Shown here in pieces: positions 11,808 through 22,624 of a stretch of 64,000 nucleotides of DNA. The notes under the pieces are model-generated. The model was not told the origin of the DNA. It did not search any database and saw nothing but the letters and a program-made list of their open reading frames with translations. This DNA is from Adineta ricciae (taxonomy: Eukaryota; Rotifera; Eurotatoria; Adinetida; Adinetidae). Every line of letters starts with the position of its first letter. Positions within the stretch are counted from its first letter, which is position 1. Both the position numbers and the translations under genes were made by a program. The stretch is from NCBI GenBank assembly GCA_905250025.1, contig CAJNOJ010000153.1, positions 124,001-188,000 of the forward strand, given 5' to 3'.

Positions 11808-11816
11808 TATATAAAA
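11808..11816 (+). promoter_or_regulatory. TATA box of F-box gene, allele 1
   Basis: TATATAAAA 41 bp before the ATG at 11849, conserved at 22584-22592 in the other allele. A transcription start about 30 bp downstream would fall after the ATG at 11831, favouring 11849 as the start codon. Confidence 0.55.
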
Positions 11817-11848
11817 GGACAGAAGAATACATGAAATCATTTTCAAAA

Positions 11849-13570
11849 ATGCCCGAAAAAACTTCGCTGACATTACTTGATCACTTACCAACAGAAATTT
11901 TATTCGACATCTTCGACTATCTTTCATGTAATGATATTCTTTACGGATTTTACAATTTGAACGAGAAATTCAATCGTATTTTATTGAAACATTATCCACA
12001 TTTGAACAGCTTGGAAACTCCAAACAATGACTTCTGTTTCTGGCAAACTATTCTTCCGATTATTCAACTCCGAGTCGAACATGTAACAATCACTAACATT
12101 GACTCTGGTCTCACGCTGAATGCATTCCCGAATCTCAAATCACTCGTCATCTCCACAGCAGTTCCCATTTACTCCGATGAATTAAAACCGATAATCGAAG
12201 ATGAAAAAATTCGTCAATTAACAACACTTAAACTTCGCAGTGAAATTTTGAGCCGCGCAGATCTCAATGAAACATCTTATATTATTCCGACTATATTTCA
12301 TCATGCAAATTCTATCGAAACATTCGAGTTTCTGTTGACATTTGACTTACATCGATTGGAAAAGGTGATTAACGTCACAATTCAATCATTGACAGTGAAA
12401 CTGAGAAACAGCGCATCTATACTAACTTTAATAACACATATGCCGAACTTACGGTATCTAAATGCTGTTTTGCATTCAATGTTCACCCACCCTTCACGAG
12501 AAGAGACTGTCAATTTAACACACGTTCAATTAAGAACACTTCTCATTACATCAGAAAACGGTTCCATCAACAAACAGAGTTTCGCCAGATTGTCAAATAC
12601 GATTAAACAATTTGCAACCTCATTAATTCGTTTATCGGTGAAGTTAAGTTCGATCATATCGACAGACAATGAATTTGATGGTGTTATACTTCGAAGCCAA
12701 CTGCTTAACTCGATGACACAATTGAAAGTGTTTCACCTTTTTGTCACCTTCGATGAAGAACCAACAGAAATCAGCACATTATTATCTACATTTCAAAATA
12801 AATTTTGGTATGACCGTCGTTGGACGGTTGGAATTCATGGAAAGCATTTATTTACATTACCATTTCACTTTAAGGAACTGAACTGTTTTACTGATGTCGA
12901 TCAAATCAAGTCAAGTAATTCGAAAATGTTATCTACATGGCCGTATGTGACATCAATCGATTTGTCTCAATGCAACAATTTGGATGTAAATCTAATCAAA
13001 CAACTGAAATCCAACATGCCGAATTTAACAACAATAATCTTGAGTGCGGAATCAATGAACAACTTAGTGATAGATGAGACTATGACACTAGATAATGTTA
13101 GTACTATTCATTGTAAAGGCGAATACCTGCAAAATATTAAACAGTGGCTAGTCAAGGTCGTTCCGAACACAAAAAAGTTGGTTTTATCATATCGACCACA
13201 ATTTGCAACGTCTTCCTTGAACCGAACGGTGTATTTGCATAAACTTGACGCATACTTTCGTGGTCCACAAACGATTAGAAATTATACTTATTTTCTAAAT
13301 ATTCAACATGTTGATGTCAAATTTACCGTGGACGACGCCGAGGATTTCTATAGGCATGTGCTTCGCCTTATTCGGGAGTTTTTCGAGATGTTCAAGAATT
13401 TGAATTCATTTACATTTGAGTTTTATCAAAATATTTTCGATATGAACAATATCCCGTTCAGAGAACCAAGCGAACTGGTTAAGTTATTAAATATGGACAG
13501 AATTTCGCAGAAATATCGCCTGAAACGCGTCGACAACTATATTCAATTTATCAAAAAAACTCGTGTATAA
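11849..13570 (+). CDS. F-box protein with LRR-like C-terminal region, allele 1
   Basis: Likely substrate adaptor of an SCF ubiquitin ligase. Single exon, 573 residues. F-box at about residues 8-45: LDHLPTEILFDIFDYLSCND followed by LYGFYNLNEKFNRIL. The rest is a run of leucine-rich, LRR-like segments such as FPNLKSLVIST, MPNLRYLNA and MPNLTTIILSAESM. An upstream in-frame ATG at 11831 is possible; 11849 is preferred because of the TATA position. The other allele is 22625-24346, also intact; differences cluster in the middle of the protein. F-box/LRR genes are a large multicopy family in bdelloids. The substrate is unknown. Confidence 0.8.
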   Translation: MPEKTSLTLLDHLPTEILFDIFDYLSCNDILYGFYNLNEKFNRILLKHYPHLNSLETPNNDFCFWQTILPIIQLRVEHVTITNIDSGLTLNAFPNLKSLVISTAVPIYSDELKPIIEDEKIRQLTTLKLRSEILSRADLNETSYIIPTIFHHANSIETFEFLLTFDLHRLEKVINVTIQSLTVKLRNSASILTLITHMPNLRYLNAVLHSMFTHPSREETVNLTHVQLRTLLITSENGSINKQSFARLSNTIKQFATSLIRLSVKLSSIISTDNEFDGVILRSQLLNSMTQLKVFHLFVTFDEEPTEISTLLSTFQNKFWYDRRWTVGIHGKHLFTLPFHFKELNCFTDVDQIKSSNSKMLSTWPYVTSIDLSQCNNLDVNLIKQLKSNMPNLTTIILSAESMNNLVIDETMTLDNVSTIHCKGEYLQNIKQWLVKVVPNTKKLVLSYRPQFATSSLNRTVYLHKLDAYFRGPQTIRNYTYFLNIQHVDVKFTVDDAEDFYRHVLRLIREFFEMFKNLNSFTFEFYQNIFDMNNIPFREPSELVKLLNMDRISQKYRLKRVDNYIQFIKKTRV

Positions 13571-14032
13571 TTTGTTAGAAGTGTTGTATTGTTTATTTTG
13601 TCATTGTGTCGGTAGATTGTTTCGCGTTAAACAAAATTTCAAAAGTTGATCTCATTGAATAGTTTCCGGAACATTCCAAGCAAAGTAAGACACATTTTCC
13701 ATGGTCCTCTGTTCTGACATCATGTGTCATACAGCCACCCGAGAAGATCGTCAATAGTGATCTCCAACATCTCTTCCAATCTGAAGTCTCTGTTTGTAGT
13801 TATTTTACAATGTTCTTCGGGGGAAAAGTAAACAATTAACATTTGCACTTGCATATCTGGCCTCAAATTTCAATTTTTCTCTCTCTGAAACAATTGACGA
13901 CGTTTCTCTTCAGCCTTGAGATGACTGGACTTTATCGCAAGAAGAAAGCTGAGAAAATATATTGGAAAAATCCAACTAACATCAATAATGCATAAAGAAA
14001 GAGAGAAAGCATACGCCTCCGCCCTTGAAGAG
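13571..14032. other. spacer between F-box and LysM genes
   Basis: No gene seen. The F-box 3' end and the LysM promoter lie at the two ends. Conserved in the other allele at 24347-24798 with a few indels. Confidence 0.5.
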
Positions 14033-14074
14033 TATATAAGTGTATGTACGCATGATTATTTAACGCATAATCAT
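14033..14074 (+). promoter_or_regulatory. TATA box plus 8-bp inverted repeat, LysM gene, allele 1
   Basis: TATATA at 14033-14038, followed by ATGATTAT (14052-14059), a 7-base spacer and ATAATCAT (14067-14074), a perfect 8-bp inverted repeat. Conserved base for base in the other allele (24799-24840), although the exon 1 that follows is highly diverged. Probable core promoter with an operator-like element near the transcription start. Confidence 0.5.
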
Positions 14075-14155
14075 ATCAATCAGTCTGCTATTGTTTGAAA
14101 ATCGTAAAAAAGATTAAATGTTTTATCGTTGTAGGCCCTTTTCACGAACAGAAAT

Positions 14156-15024
14156 ATGGCGCAGCCTATCGACGGCGTACATACGGGATACAATTCTAAC
14201 AGAAATATCGATAATGCTATATTGTGCGGAAGTGAGGTTTCACGCTAAAAAGTTATCCAACGGAATACCTTTCACGTCGATTTTTAGGGCGTGGATGGAG
14301 CACCTTACAAGTGGTCGCGTTATGTTCAGCCGCGTTCGCAGTGGGTAATCTCTTCATTATGTATCATACGGTATCTACGGTTTACCCCACATTCAAAGGT
14401 GTTTGGATATATCGAATCGATAATATTGGTACCAGTATCTACCTGGTTTAAATTCATTTCTCAAATATTTCATAGTTTAGAACTGTTTTTATCGCCAATA
14501 CCGAAAAGTTTGGATCAAATTAACGATCGATGGAAGTCAAAAGATTATGATAGTATTCTTTGGGACGAGAGTTGTCCCACACATCGGATGGTACCACGTG
14601 AGACGTTATATATACTTTCGTTCAAGTACGGAGTTTCGGTTGATGAGCTAATTGCTCTGAATCCTGTTGTGAACGTGACGGAGCGAACGACTGGAATAGT
14701 CCTACGGCTACCATGTTATCGTATGTATCGAAACTTTCATTAAAATCTGCTCTACTTAAATAAACAATAATGCGATTAGTGTTGGTGCCACAGCGTATAT
14801 ACTATCATGGCATGTATTCTGGCTCAAAAGCGTGGTTTCAACACACAATTGGCCCAGAAGACACAGTTGGTAAGCTTGTTCGGTATTACGGTGCTGAACT
14901 GGAAGATATTGTAAATGCCAATCCGGGAATTCAACCTGACGTAGTGGTTAATGGACAAAAAGTTCAAGTACCTATTAGCATTCGGCAGGCCATTCGGTTT
15001 CTGTCTGCCTACCAAGGAAAATAG
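14156..15024 (+). CDS. membrane-anchored protein with two LysM domains, allele 1
   Basis: Predicted type II membrane protein binding GlcNAc-containing glycans (chitin or peptidoglycan) on the outside; the ligand is inferred from the LysM family. Four exons: 14156-14231, 14288-14428, 14481-14720, 14780-15024; introns 52-59 bp; 233 residues. Residues 1-25 are a polar cytosolic exon, followed by a membrane helix (LQVVALCSAAFAVGNLF). LysM 1 lies in exon 3 (HRMVPRETLYILSFKYGVSV, DELIALNPVV) and LysM 2 in exon 4 (HTIGPEDTVGKLVRYYGAEL, DIVNANPGI). The model was fixed by comparing alleles: substitutions in exon 2 fall on third positions only in this frame. Exon 1 is strikingly different from the other allele (24922-25789). 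Confidence 0.8.
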
Positions 15025-15029
15025 AGATG

Positions 15030-15030
15030 N
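15030..15030. other. single-N junction 2
   Basis: Joins the LysM 3' end of allele 1 (left) to the inside of NOP56 exon 2 of allele 2 (right). The left flank recurs at 25789-25794 and the right flank at 5026 onward, so the sides overlap by about 10 kb. Confidence 0.9.
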
Positions 15031-15163
15031 TACCAATCTCCTCAAACTCCCAAACTCGAAATAGTGCGTAGCCCGACGTATGCTCGAATAGAATGTATAA
15101 TTTTGACTAAAGAACCAAAAGAGAATCATAGTTAAGATCGCAAAAATCGTTTTTTCTCACCAT
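15031..15163 (-). CDS. NOP56: NOP56 5' fragment, allele 2
   Basis: First Met codon (15163-15161), the 54-bp first intron and the beginning of exon 2 of NOP56, cut by the N at 15030. It reads [15 protein letters not shown] then EFEEIG, matching the full copy ([12 protein letters not shown] there) with a few substitutions. It heads divergently from the EGF gene at 15200. Confidence 0.7.
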
Positions 15164-15199
15164 ATCTTCTTCTCACGGTTGTTCGATCAAAATACAAGT

Positions 15200-15951
15200 A
15201 TGAATGACGATGAGCGCATGATTGTTTTATTCATTCATCCATCAATCGCGTACAACGCTGAAAGTCTCACGTCAACTAGACAATTAACTACAATTCTAAC
15301 AACCATTCGAACGACAACTACAGAAAAATCGTCTCACTCGACATCAATAATACAATCAAGTACTTTCGTAACAACCATTCGATCAACTTCAATTAGATAT
15401 CCTACCAGTCAAGGTAATTCCTTGTTTATTGTAAGTTAATTCAATTTTTCTCATGTCTCATTTCATCGACAGCACCAGTACTTTTATTTATCAGGCAGGC
15501 TTGTCCGAATCAGACGTATATTAGCATTCATTGTAACATATCTGCAACACCATGTGAAGTTGTAAATCTCTGTCAGAATGGTGCGATTGTTTACATAGGA
15601 ACATGTAATCAGTTGATCAATGACACATTCGATTGCACATGTGCTCCGAATTGGACAGGAATTTATTGTGAAAACGTCAGTTATGAAAATACCGGCGTTT
15701 GTCGATCGTTATTAAGTGATTATCAGTGTGAATGTCTCGATGAAGCTTATTTTGCTCGACATTGTGAAACTTCATCGAAGTCGATTCTTCGTCATAAAGT
15801 ATTTTCAAAAGTATTCGCTTCGATTGCTACCGTAGCTCTAGGAACTGCCATGGCTTTCGTTGTTATTATGGACGTATTAGAATATCTCTTCAAAATTGAT
15901 TCAATGCAGAAGTATACGCCGACGTGTTGTGATAATCAGATTTATCTATAA
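15200..15951 (+). CDS. EGF-domain, mucin-like single-pass membrane protein, intact allele
   Basis: Probable type I surface protein of unknown ligand. Two exons, 15200-15413 and 15473-15951, 230 residues. Exon 1 encodes a Thr/Ser-rich stalk-like segment (LTTILTTIRTTTTEKSSHS). Exon 2 encodes EGF-type cysteine spacing: CEVVNLCQNGAI, C near TCNQL, CTCAPNWTGIYCE, then CRSLLSDYQCECLDEAYF and a second partial EGF. A C-terminal helix ASIATVALGTAMAFVVIM is followed by a short tail. No clear signal peptide precedes the ATG chosen; an upstream exon may be missing, but NOP56 starts only 37 bp away. The other allele (5194-5851) is broken. Confidence 0.65.
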
Positions 15952-16333
15952 AAATCCAAATTCAATTGGTTAGAATGCAATACTTTCTCGATCGAATGAG
16001 AATGTGTAGCAAATGTGTCATGAACGATGAACACTTCAATATCGGTTCGCATTCGTCTCGCTCAAACAAATGTGATTTTCCTTTTTTTTAGTTTATTTTC
16101 GCGAAAAAATAAAACGATCTTAAGACTTCGTCGAATAAACAAAATTATATTCTCTTCTGAGACACTTTGAAAATAATAAAGGATGGAAAATGTCCGCTTG
16201 AATATTTGTTTACTTTTATCTCAATAGCATTTAAATAGATATTCGTTTTTACCGGAAGCTTTTTTAGATCGCTCAAAAATTCAGATGAAATCTCGGTTTT
16301 TATTTTTTTAAATCAAATGTTGATATGTCACGA

Positions 16334-17746
16334 TCAATACAATTCAGCGTTTTTCAAATGACCACCGCTATCGTCTCCGGCTGTCAGTAACACTTTTCCA
16401 TTTGATAAGATCGATGCTGTGTGGTGATACCGTTCATCATTCATATTTCCCGTCATTGTCCACATGCCAGTTAATGGGTCATACAACTCAGCGCTGTTGA
16501 AAACACCACTGGTACCTTGTCCGCCAGTGACTAATACTTTTCCATTTAACAACGTTGTTGCTGTGTGAGAATATCGTGCACCACTCATCGCTCCAGTCAT
16601 TGTCCAACTGCTAGTTAATGGATCGTACAATTCAGCACTGCTAACGATTTGCCCACCAGTCACCAATAGTTTGCCGTTCGATAAAAGTAATGCTGTATGA
16701 TAATATCGTTCGACATTCATATTTGGAGTGTTTGACCAACTTCCAGTTGATGAATCGTATAGTTCAGCACTTTTGAGAGCACCACCCTTCTATCCACCAG
16801 TGACTAGCACTTTTCCGTTTGATAATACACATGTTGCATGTTTATACCGTTGAATATTCATATTTACTGTCGCAGCCCATTCTAAACGAGAAGAAAAGAA
16901 GTCATATTTGAAAATTTATGTCATATTATCTATTTCAGCTTACGATCTGAGTAATTGAACAGGGAAAACTTTTGAATTCGATGATTATTCCGATCAATAA
17001 CGAAAATATTACCAAACGAATCAAAACTTATACCTGACAGCTAATTCAATTGGTTATAGAACCTGATCCAGCTTTTTTTTATCACAACCAATAAAGCAAA
17101 CGAAACCGAACTGACTTTGTCGAACAACTCAATTATTCATTGAATCAGCAATAAAAAAATATCCGCTTCCGTCCAACATTATTGCTGTTGGGCAATTCAA
17201 GTCAATCGTCTGAATAGTTTGTCCGAGAAGCGAACCTGATTCGAATGATTGAATCCGATTATTTTCGCAATCGGCAACGAAGAAAGTTGAGTTATTTTCA
17301 TCGAGAAAAATTCCTCGAGGATTTCGAAGTGTTATCGATGTCGAACCGGGACCTCCTGTTTCTGCGACGGTTAACAAATAGCTCCACTCATCGAACAACG
17401 ATTTCGCAATAATTTGATGCTGATCAGACAATGAACAGTAAAGAGTTTGGTTTACAGTGAGAAAAATATCGACGCATCGTACATACGAATCCATTCGCAG
17501 GATTGAATTTTTCACGTTCAATTTCATTTCAGTCACTCCATTTATCGACGAAAAATAAATCTCATCACTTGTCAATACAAATAAACTTGATAGGTTTGTT
17601 GAATTTACTCCGAGAAAGACGTGAATAATCTCCTGATTCTCATGTGAAATAAAGATTGTGTTGCTTCCATCAATAACTATGTCAGTAGGATTTAAACCAG
17701 CGATACTCTGATTGCCAATAGTTACCCCAACTGAATTCCACGCCAA
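16334..17746 (-). pseudogene. NHL-kelch repeat protein, decayed allele 2
   Basis: Same gene as 6230-7445 but keeps more repeats: an extra NHL blade (LNCPTAIMLDGSGYFFIADS) and four kelch units against three. Broken at a TGA in place of Arg after DSMNN, at a TAG in place of Trp in the first kelch unit (GGA TAG AAG against GGA TGG AAG), and by the same eight-A run that disrupts the other allele. No working allele is visible in this window. Confidence 0.65.
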
Positions 17747-18948
17747 ATCCGGGGAAATGATCGGTCGATTGTATGAAATCGCTAAACCAAGTAGGTTTTT
17801 CTTGTAAAATTTACAGAAAGTTTCTCTTCATTTTACCTGAGACCTCTGTAATTAGAGATAAAAAGACAAAACGACGGAGTTTATCATTGAACAACATTGT
17901 GATGGGATAAATTCTAATCAATTCGAAGTGAGTTTTTATAGAAAATCTTTGTCAATTTTTCATTCTATGCCAAGGTTGTTAGAACTTAATTTTTAAAATA
18001 ATCAAAATGACATTTTACTCAGATTGTTCTCTCGATAAACGTTTGTTGACCTTTCTCAGTGCGTCGTTTAATTTCATGAAAAATAGTTTTCTTAGAAAAT
18101 TTTCTCAAACAACTTGCCCCTATCCTCATACGTCTAATGACGATAGTTAATTGTCATATTTTCTCCTTCGACTTGTCCAATAAAACCGAAATCTATAACA
18201 ATACCACTCAGAAAGTTCGTTTGGACGTGGTTCCATTCAGATAAATCGATTAAGACATGCGCGTATCTGCAGACATGTATACAAACGTGTAAAATCTGAC
18301 AAACAAGTATAAAAGTAAGTATCTTTTTTTCTCAAACTATATACAAACAATCAAAACAGACTGTTTCTCGAATAACTCTATCGAAAATATTTACTTCAAG
18401 CTTCTTTCCGGAAAACGCTTTAAAAACTTTCCAGGAAAATTTTCTATTCCCAGAAATATCAATAAGTTCCTCGTGTGTACACGAACATTCACTATAAACA
18501 TCCATATTGTTTCGCATATGTTGACTCTCCTATCTTACTTAATAATCGATATTTATATGTTGAAACAATAATTATTGTTGACATCGAAGATAGCTATATC
18601 TCTCAACAAGATTGCCTAGTTCTATATTTTTCTTGTAGATTATCTTCTGGCGTTGTGTATGTACATGTCGCGCCACATTGTCTTTCCATAATACTAACAG
18701 AAAAGGAAGTTACTTAATCTATATTTTCGTAATACAACGGTATCTTTCTTTTCCTTCCATAAATATTCTGTTAGGACAATTGCTTCCTGACAATCAAATA
18801 GAACTCAAGTGTTTCTTTCTTTCTTTCTGCTTCGAGTAATATTAGGAGATAAAAGACAAGAATTTCCTTTTCTCTTTCTCAGTAGATTTCTGATTCAAGT
18901 ATAGATACTCTGTGTAATTCGCACTTAAAGATAAAAATTCTTTGGAAT

Positions 18949-19878
18949 ATGAATCAACAAATGGTATCATCAAACCGAGTTTCCCATATTTCAAATATGT
19001 TTCCATCAGCAAATATCTACGAAGATGAACAATATATTGCCAATCTGATTAATCAACACTTAGCTTTATGTTCTTCAGGAACGTCAGGCAAAGTAAAGAC
19101 GATTATCAAGCCAGTTCTTACGGAAGACATCTCATTATTCAACGACACAGGTTTCCTTGCCAATCAACTTCGCCGTTCGGAAATCTCTTATCCGTATGAG
19201 TACAAGACACCTGCGAACGTCAAGCAAAACTCTGGTGTTACATTACGAAATACTTCGATGACTATGAATGATTTCAATGAAGAAATTCCAATCAATGTCA
19301 ATCATCTACGTCGACAACATAGAGGAGGAATTAGAAAACGAATCAAATCGATTTCCAAAGTGCGTGTTATTGATCACTACGCCGAACCGATCGAGAGCGC
19401 TGTGCAACTTGATCATCGACAACAATCGGCTCTGTCACATCCGATTACCTATAGGATACCTGTCCATATTCAACCGACTACTGGCACAATTTCAAGAACG
19501 CACTATGCGATAACAGAAGAGGAACCCGCACAAGAAACATCGATTCATGTTGCTCAATTACGACAGCCATTATTTGAACCAATGAACGCAGCTAAACGGT
19601 CAGTTTCGTCCATCATCGCACCGAGTACATTCGTTGACATACCCGTTATTCACGAAACTCCGATTTATGTTGATCGTGTTCGTCATCTGATTCAACCGCA
19701 AATTGTTCAATATAAACCGTCGAAAAATATTCTACCATCTATGGGTTCACTGTTTCAAACAAGATTCGCGCTGAGCCAAGAGGAATCGCCTGGAGAAAGA
19801 GCGTTTTATGTTAATCAACTACGTCAGCCTACTAGGAAAGACCCAGCGAATAATGAGAAAGGATGGGTTTGGGTGTAG
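18949..19878 (+). CDS. 309-residue repeat protein, allele 2
   Basis: Intact second allele of the gene at 8485-9414: same length, same start, 8 residue changes (for example VVDQ to VIDH and LFAP to LFEP), none in the LR core of the repeats. The upstream microsatellite has four TTTC units. Unknown function. Confidence 0.75.
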   Translation: MNQQMVSSNRVSHISNMFPSANIYEDEQYIANLINQHLALCSSGTSGKVKTIIKPVLTEDISLFNDTGFLANQLRRSEISYPYEYKTPANVKQNSGVTLRNTSMTMNDFNEEIPINVNHLRRQHRGGIRKRIKSISKVRVIDHYAEPIESAVQLDHRQQSALSHPITYRIPVHIQPTTGTISRTHYAITEEEPAQETSIHVAQLRQPLFEPMNAAKRSVSSIIAPSTFVDIPVIHETPIYVDRVRHLIQPQIVQYKPSKNILPSMGSLFQTRFALSQEESPGERAFYVNQLRQPTRKDPANNEKGWVWV

Positions 19879-20210
19879 AGAGATTGATCATGTTTATTTT
19901 ATTCATATTTATTCGCCCTGATCCCTTGCTTGGTTTTTTATCTTTTTTTATTTTACATCGCACTTTGAATAATGTCTAATGTCAACGAGTCTCGATTATG
20001 TATAATAAATATTTATCAACAATATGCACTTTCAGCGTGGAGTATGTGCGTGTAGATTGTCTATCGGATCCGAAATTTCGACGACCTCACTCTATTTTGC
20101 CACACTAGGTGACCTAAATTAGCTTTCTATCCTCAGTATTTCTGGGATAACTGTCGATCATCGCTTCCATTTTGTCACACAATACATTATGAGTTTGAGC
20201 AGTCGTGGAA

Positions 20211-21290
20211 CAAAAAGTTTTAAAGCAGTTATCAAACCACCAACAATTCCCACCACTGTTGTCACAATATAGATCCATGCATTCCTTGTTTCAATAGTTG
20301 AATTTGTAGAATATTGACTTGATGTCGAAGAGTTAAGTGCTGTGATATTGGATGCTGAATAGAGATAGGGCTATATTGTGTTGATATATTCTTGCCTATA
20401 GAAGCATTATAAGGTCGACTGGAGTAAAGCTTCAATTTTATAACATTCTGTAAAGAATCTGAGAATTGCAAATAAGGAGGTAGGGTCCGGATGTGTGGTT
20501 ATAATAGTTTCTATTTAGTAGACATTTCGATGAAAGCATACAGCTACAGTTCCCAAAGCCGAGCGATTCTGTGGATGTTTTCATGTCGTCAGAAACTTTG
20601 AATTGGTAGTTTTTTGACCCAGCGGAGAGGAGCGCATTGCTCTGAGTTGTATCATGAATCAAACTGAATGACAAGAGAAAACTGTTGGTTGTTGATGATT
20701 CGAACTGATCAATCAGTGCTCGAGTTTGGGCTCGAAAAAGATTTTCAGAGGCGATTGATGCAGTGACATACTGATAAGAATAGAACTATTGTAAACTATT
20801 TCTGATTGTTTTACTCGCACTTTTGCATAACATCTGCAAAGCTTGGAATGAAAATGGGCCGATCCATTGAACGTCTTCTACAAAATATATTACATCATCT
20901 TCCGTGAAAAAATAACTCATCCGTCGGTTAGCGATAAAAGCATTGGTAAACACTCGATGAAATGTGTATTCAATGTCAAAAGACTTTTCATAGTTGTCAG
21001 ATATGTATGTGCATGGATATGTGAGCGTTGGTAATTGAACGATAAATGTTTTATTGATGTGGACGAGTGAAGTATATGAGATGAAGATTGTGAGAGACAG
21101 GATGAAGAGAAGAACGAATAATCTTGTTGATAGTCATCTGTAGAAGGTGAATGAGTGGAAACATATGAAGATTTTGAAAGTAGTCCTTGATTCGATGCCA
21201 TACCGTTGGTCTTTGTGTGACAACCGTGTTTACTAGAATAGTACAAAATACACGGTGCATGAGGGATGACGCTGTGTAATATACTAAACT
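20211..21290 (-). pseudogene. decayed two-TM Cys-rich membrane protein, allele 2
   Basis: Counterpart of 9731-10770. The N-terminal helix is clearest here: LSTRLFVLLFILSLTIFISY, then SLVHINKTFIVQLPTLTYP, homologous to the start of each unit of the gene at 43058-47078. A TGA lies just before this helix and the frame changes several times downstream. Keeps about 55 bp that the other copy has lost. Confidence 0.6.
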
Positions 21291-22156
21291 CTGTTTAATA
21301 AGAATATCTTGTAGCTGAGAAGTAGAAAATATATGCCTGCATGGTGAACATCTGCTTGTAGTTGATTTTCAAGAAATACGTAAGTATCTCCATAGTAGGA
21401 ACTTTTTTTTATTAGAGGAAGGAAGTAAACCGTATGTATCTCATTGAATAACGCAAATTACTTACCTTCCATTATGAAAATACACTAGCTGTGTAATCAA
21501 TAACTGTAACTTTGATAATTCACTATTGAGTAATGATTAGCGAACAGGTGGCGAAATTTAAATAAGAAGCACTGGAAAAGAATAATAAATGCTAATGATG
21601 CACAAGATCGCATAAAACTACTAAATAAAAAAAGAACACTTCTTAACGAAATACTCAATGAGTATACGATGATTGTATAAAAGTCTACATTTCATTCGCA
21701 CTAGTATTGTTCCGTCTTTGTGCAACTACTTACTTTATGTATTGAGATCTAGTTCTTTTTTTCCGAGAAACATTCTTCTCGTTCATTTTAAAATATTAGT
21801 CCTGCCTTATATATTTATGCTGAGTATACGTAAGGAAAAGTTGTTATTTCCTTTTTCACACTTGAAGAACATTCTACAACTAGACGTTAATTTTTCTGAC
21901 GCAGTCCTAGAAATAACGAATAACTCAATCATATATGGGGGAAAACCCGTACGGGCACAGAAAGTAGATGAGAGCTGTGTCATAAAACTTTTTAAAGAAG
22001 AATTGACAATTAAACACTAAACAGAGTTGATTTCATTTTGTGTATGGTATTTCCACATACGCATTGTATCAATTAATAGCTGGAGATATTTTCTGATGAG
22101 CTATACTTGTTTCTGCTGTTTGCACAATTTAACATACTTTTTCAATGATAAATCAA

Positions 22157-22335
22157 GTTATGCAGAGAAAAAAATTGATACCAAAAAACGGCAGCGTGGA
22201 ACAAATACTACAGGACAGCTTCTGTCTGTTTGAGATCGAAAATCATCATGCAACTTGAAAGTGTTTAAAAGGGAATAAAATCTATTCAGATTGATATCTG
22301 TACGAGATGTATCAGTAGTAGGTGAGACAAGTCAA
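22157..22335. repeat. 179-bp allele-specific segment flanked by TCAA
   Basis: Absent from the other allele, where the flanks join directly (near 11557). It is flanked by TCAA on both sides. No terminal inverted repeats seen. Either a small insertion with a 4-bp target duplication or a microhomology deletion in allele 1. Confidence 0.55.
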
Positions 22336-22583
22336 ATATGATTGTCGCTATTTGCCTAGAAGACGTCGCATATCAATCAATAAATTCATTCTTAGCGGTC
22401 CAGGAAGAACATCTAACTGTTCTTACTCTAAATTTTGAGAAAAAAGAATCTTATCTTTTAACACTTGACATGAAAATACACTACCAACACGATTGCTCGG
22501 AAATGTTAGTCATCATCAAATACGCATTCGTGTGTCAATCGGTGAGTCATTTTTCTTCTTTTGTTATTGCAACACGTTTTGCA

Positions 22584-22592
22584 TATATAAAA
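22584..22592 (+). promoter_or_regulatory. TATA box of F-box gene, allele 2
   Basis: TATATAAAA 41 bp before the ATG at 22625, identical in position to allele 1. Confidence 0.55.
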
Positions 22593-22624
22593 GGACAGAA
22601 GTATACATGAAATCATTTTCAAAA

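Larger units (their letters stand above)
5026..15029. repeat. direct repeat unit 2a (about 10.0 kb), partner 15031-25794
   Basis: Colinear with 15031-25794 from within NOP56 exon 2 to five bases past the stop of the LysM gene. Gene order and orientation match, with scattered substitutions and indels. Coding stretches range from nearly identical (309-residue protein: 8 residue differences) to locally very divergent (LysM exon 1). Unit 2a ends at the N at 15030 and unit 2b starts after it. Confidence 0.9.

Noticed and set aside
14118..14348. Open frame covering LysM exon 1 and intron 1
   Set aside because: Not in the coding frame supported by allele comparison; the frame is not kept in allele 2.
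22338..22610. Plus-strand open frame before the F-box gene
   Set aside because: Broken in the other allele and it contains the TATA box; regulatory DNA is more likely.
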